Shown here: one piece after another, positions 62,654 to 64,000 of the stretch | How the letters are laid out: every line of letters starts with the position of its first letter | Position numbering within the stretch: position 1 is the stretch's first letter | Assembly (NCBI RefSeq): GCF_010093065.1 | Contig: NZ_CP048113.1 | Coordinates: 5,456,001 to 5,520,000, forward strand | Direction: 5' to 3' | From: Chitinophaga agri | Lineage (GTDB): Bacteria > Bacteroidota > Bacteroidia > Chitinophagales > Chitinophagaceae | DNA: 64,000 nucleotides | The notes under the pieces: generated by a model | What the model saw: only the letters and a program-made list of their open reading frames with translations | Told to the model about the DNA's origin: nothing | The model's database searches: none | Position numbers and translations under genes: made by a program

Positions 62654-63073
62654 TTATTGTATCTCCCTGAAGATCTCATTTATTGCGTTCTTCAACTCTG
62701 TTATTAGCAGCGGTTTTTTCAGCAGCTTAAACACCATCGGATTAGCGTAAGTGCGACTAAGATCTCCATAATCCAGGGAAGATGAAACCATGATCACATG
62801 ACACTGCGATTTGATCTTGGCCGGATAACTGTAGAACGCTTCCAGGAATTCGAAACCATCCATCTCAGGCATTTGTATGTCCAGCAGCAATACCGTCGGG
62901 GGAATGCGGGGTAGCGAAATATTAGAGGACAGGAATTCGAGTGCCTTGTTTGCGTTATTAAATGCAAGCACAGTCCTGCTGATCTGTTGCAACGTTATCA
63001 AACGCTCATGCAGCAGCAGATCAACTTCATTGTCATCAATCAGTATAACGCGTAAATCAGGAATCGAAATCAT
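62654..63073 (-). CDS. Single-domain response regulator (receiver only)
   Basis: A 139-residue CheY-like protein: acidic D13/D14, phosphoacceptor D65 (LLLDIQMPEMDG), switch serine in VMVSSS and the lysine of LLKKPL. There is no output domain, so it works by protein interaction or as a phosphate relay. Its ATG lies 17 bases inside the 3' end of the hybrid kinase gene, so the two are coupled and it is the probable acceptor of that kinase. Confidence 0.88.
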   Translation of the reverse strand: MISIPDLRVILIDDNEVDLLLHERLITLQQISRTVLAFNNANKALEFLSSNISLPRIPPTVLLLDIQMPEMDGFEFLEAFYSYPAKIKSQCHVIMVSSSLDYGDLSRTYANPMVFKLLKKPLLITELKNAINEIFREIQ

Positions 63074-64000
63074 TTCTGTTTGGAATGCTTATTTCAAATA
63101 GGGTACCTTCTCCATACTTTGACTCAACGTTGATAGTACCGCCAATTTTATTCAACGCTTCTTTCACGATATATAATCCAATACCACTACCTGGTTTGTT
63201 GTTATTCTTGGAGCGGAAGAACATTTTAAATATATTATTGAGGTGTTCACTTAGTATACCAATACCATTGTCTTCAATACACAGGGTGGCTTTATGTGGT
63301 TCCACCTTTACTGTCAGATTTACTTTCGGATGGCTTTCATCCGGTTTCTGATACTTTACTGCATTCGAAATAAGGTTATTCAGAATAACGCTGATGCGGA
63401 AAGTATCTCCTTTAAAGTCTACCGGCTGATCAACTTCCACCTGGAATTCGATGGCCGTGTTCTGATGCCGGAATGAGGCGATACATTCCTGGATCAGATG
63501 TTCAAAGGTAATCTTCTCATACTCAACATCCAATCTTGAATTACGATAGTATTCAATGATCTTTTGGATAAACCCATCCAGCTTGAGGATACATACTTCA
63601 ATCATGTTGAGGTATCCGTTCGGATCTGTTACGGAATTATCCAGGCGGCTAAGGTTGATAATACCAAGCACGGACATCAGCGGAGAGCGAAGGTCATGGG
63701 AGGTGGAATAGATGAAGCGGTTTAGCTCATCATTGATCTTTTCCAGCTCCAGGATCTTTTCTTTCAGTTGCCTGCGGGTATTATATATCTCAAAAGCATT
63801 ATTAATGGTACGATGCAGTTCTATCTCGTCCCATGGTTTTTTGATATAGGAGAAGATGTGACCTTTATTGATAGCGTCAATGATATCTTCTACGTCCGTA
63901 TAACCTGTCAGCAGGATGCGCATTGGATCTGGCAGGGTGTCTTTTATCTCATTGAAAAATTCAACCCCGGTGGATACTGGCATCTTTTGGTCCGCTATGA
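63057..64000 (-). CDS. Response regulator-histidine kinase hybrid (5' end outside window)
   Basis: At least 314 codons are visible; the frame runs off the window with an upstream Asp-Gln-Lys before the first in-window ATG, so the true start lies beyond. The visible N-terminal part is the end of a receiver domain (PVSTGVEFFNEI; ILLTGYTD; SYIKKPWDE), then a coiled-coil linker, HisKA with the phosphoacceptor in STSHDLRSPL, and the ATPase domain (N box LNNLISNAVKYQ, G1 EDNGIGI, G2 GSGIGLYIVKEAL). A receiver-first kinase is usually a relay or cytosolic sensor. Coupled to the receiver-only gene. Confidence 0.85.
   Translation of the reverse strand, partial: IADQKMPVSTGVEFFNEIKDTLPDPMRILLTGYTDVEDIIDAINKGHIFSYIKKPWDEIELHRTINNAFEIYNTRRQLKEKILELEKINDELNRFIYSTSHDLRSPLMSVLGIINLSRLDNSVTDPNGYLNMIEVCILKLDGFIQKIIEYYRNSRLDVEYEKITFEHLIQECIASFRHQNTAIEFQVEVDQPVDFKGDTFRISVILNNLISNAVKYQKPDESHPKVNLTVKVEPHKATLCIEDNGIGILSEHLNNIFKMFFRSKNNNKPGSGIGLYIVKEALNKIGGTINVESKYGEGTLFEISIPNRNDFDS

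Overview
The window looks like a chromosomal segment of a Bacteroidota bacterium, most likely family Chitinophagaceae and Chitinophaga-like. The signs are a fused lpxC/fabZ gene, a PorX-type response regulator/PglZ protein of type IX secretion, a giant surface protein with a gliding-motility-type C-terminal sorting domain, DUF3108 and DUF3098 proteins, and a GapN-type dehydrogenase. Many genes start just downstream of the Bacteroidota -7 element TAnnTTTG, often with very short leaders. I found no insertion sequence, phage, plasmid or CRISPR array. The gene content is mostly housekeeping, with accessory patches near 22-24, 41-42, 48-53 and 57-64 kb.

Layout. 0-5.5 kb: end of a membrane protein, a DUF3108 protein, an OmpR-family regulator, then a response regulator/histidine kinase pair, followed by a UspA-like protein and a bestrophin-type channel preceded by 11-bp-spaced direct repeats. 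5.7-9.3 kb: ruvB, an M28 peptidase, an M23 peptidase, and a 508-bp gap carrying a 77-bp perfect palindrome. 9.4-20.4 kb: leuS, ftsX-DUF3098-uppP, ald and tsaE, a copper P-type ATPase and recQ. 20.4-28 kb: an oxidoreductase, DUF1573, a divergent HxxxH protein related to peptide-modification enzymes, a HerA-like ATPase, a GroES-like protein, an MBL hydrolase and an MFS transporter.

28-33.3 kb: a minus-strand lipid A operon (HD protein, lpxD, lpxC/fabZ, lpxA, ABC ATPase). 33.6-40.8 kb: porX, small conserved genes, an MBL hydrolase, a lipoprotein, a helix-hairpin-helix protein, an acyl-CoA dehydrogenase and gapN. 41-46 kb: a divergent pair of unknown genes, then tig-clpP-clpX and tRNA-Leu. 46-53 kb: an arginase-family enzyme, an MFS exporter, an M20 amidohydrolase, an AraC regulator, an acyltransferase-like membrane protein, an NTF2-like protein, a broken AraC gene and DUF4240. 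53-64 kb: a gamma-glutamyltransferase homologue, an APC permease, tRNA-Ala, the 1435-residue repeat protein, an AraC regulator, and an overlapping receiver/hybrid histidine kinase pair running off the end.

How the parts connect. Envelope building is the main theme (lipid A operon, ftsX, uppP, peptidases, T9SS signalling and a T9SS cargo). Proteostasis (tig, clpP, clpX, GroES-like) and signalling (four regulators or kinases of two-component type, three AraC-type loci) are the others. The best candidates for new biology are the palindrome at 9119-9195, the HQxxH protein at 22258, and the repeat-controlled UspA/bestrophin unit next to its two-component genes.
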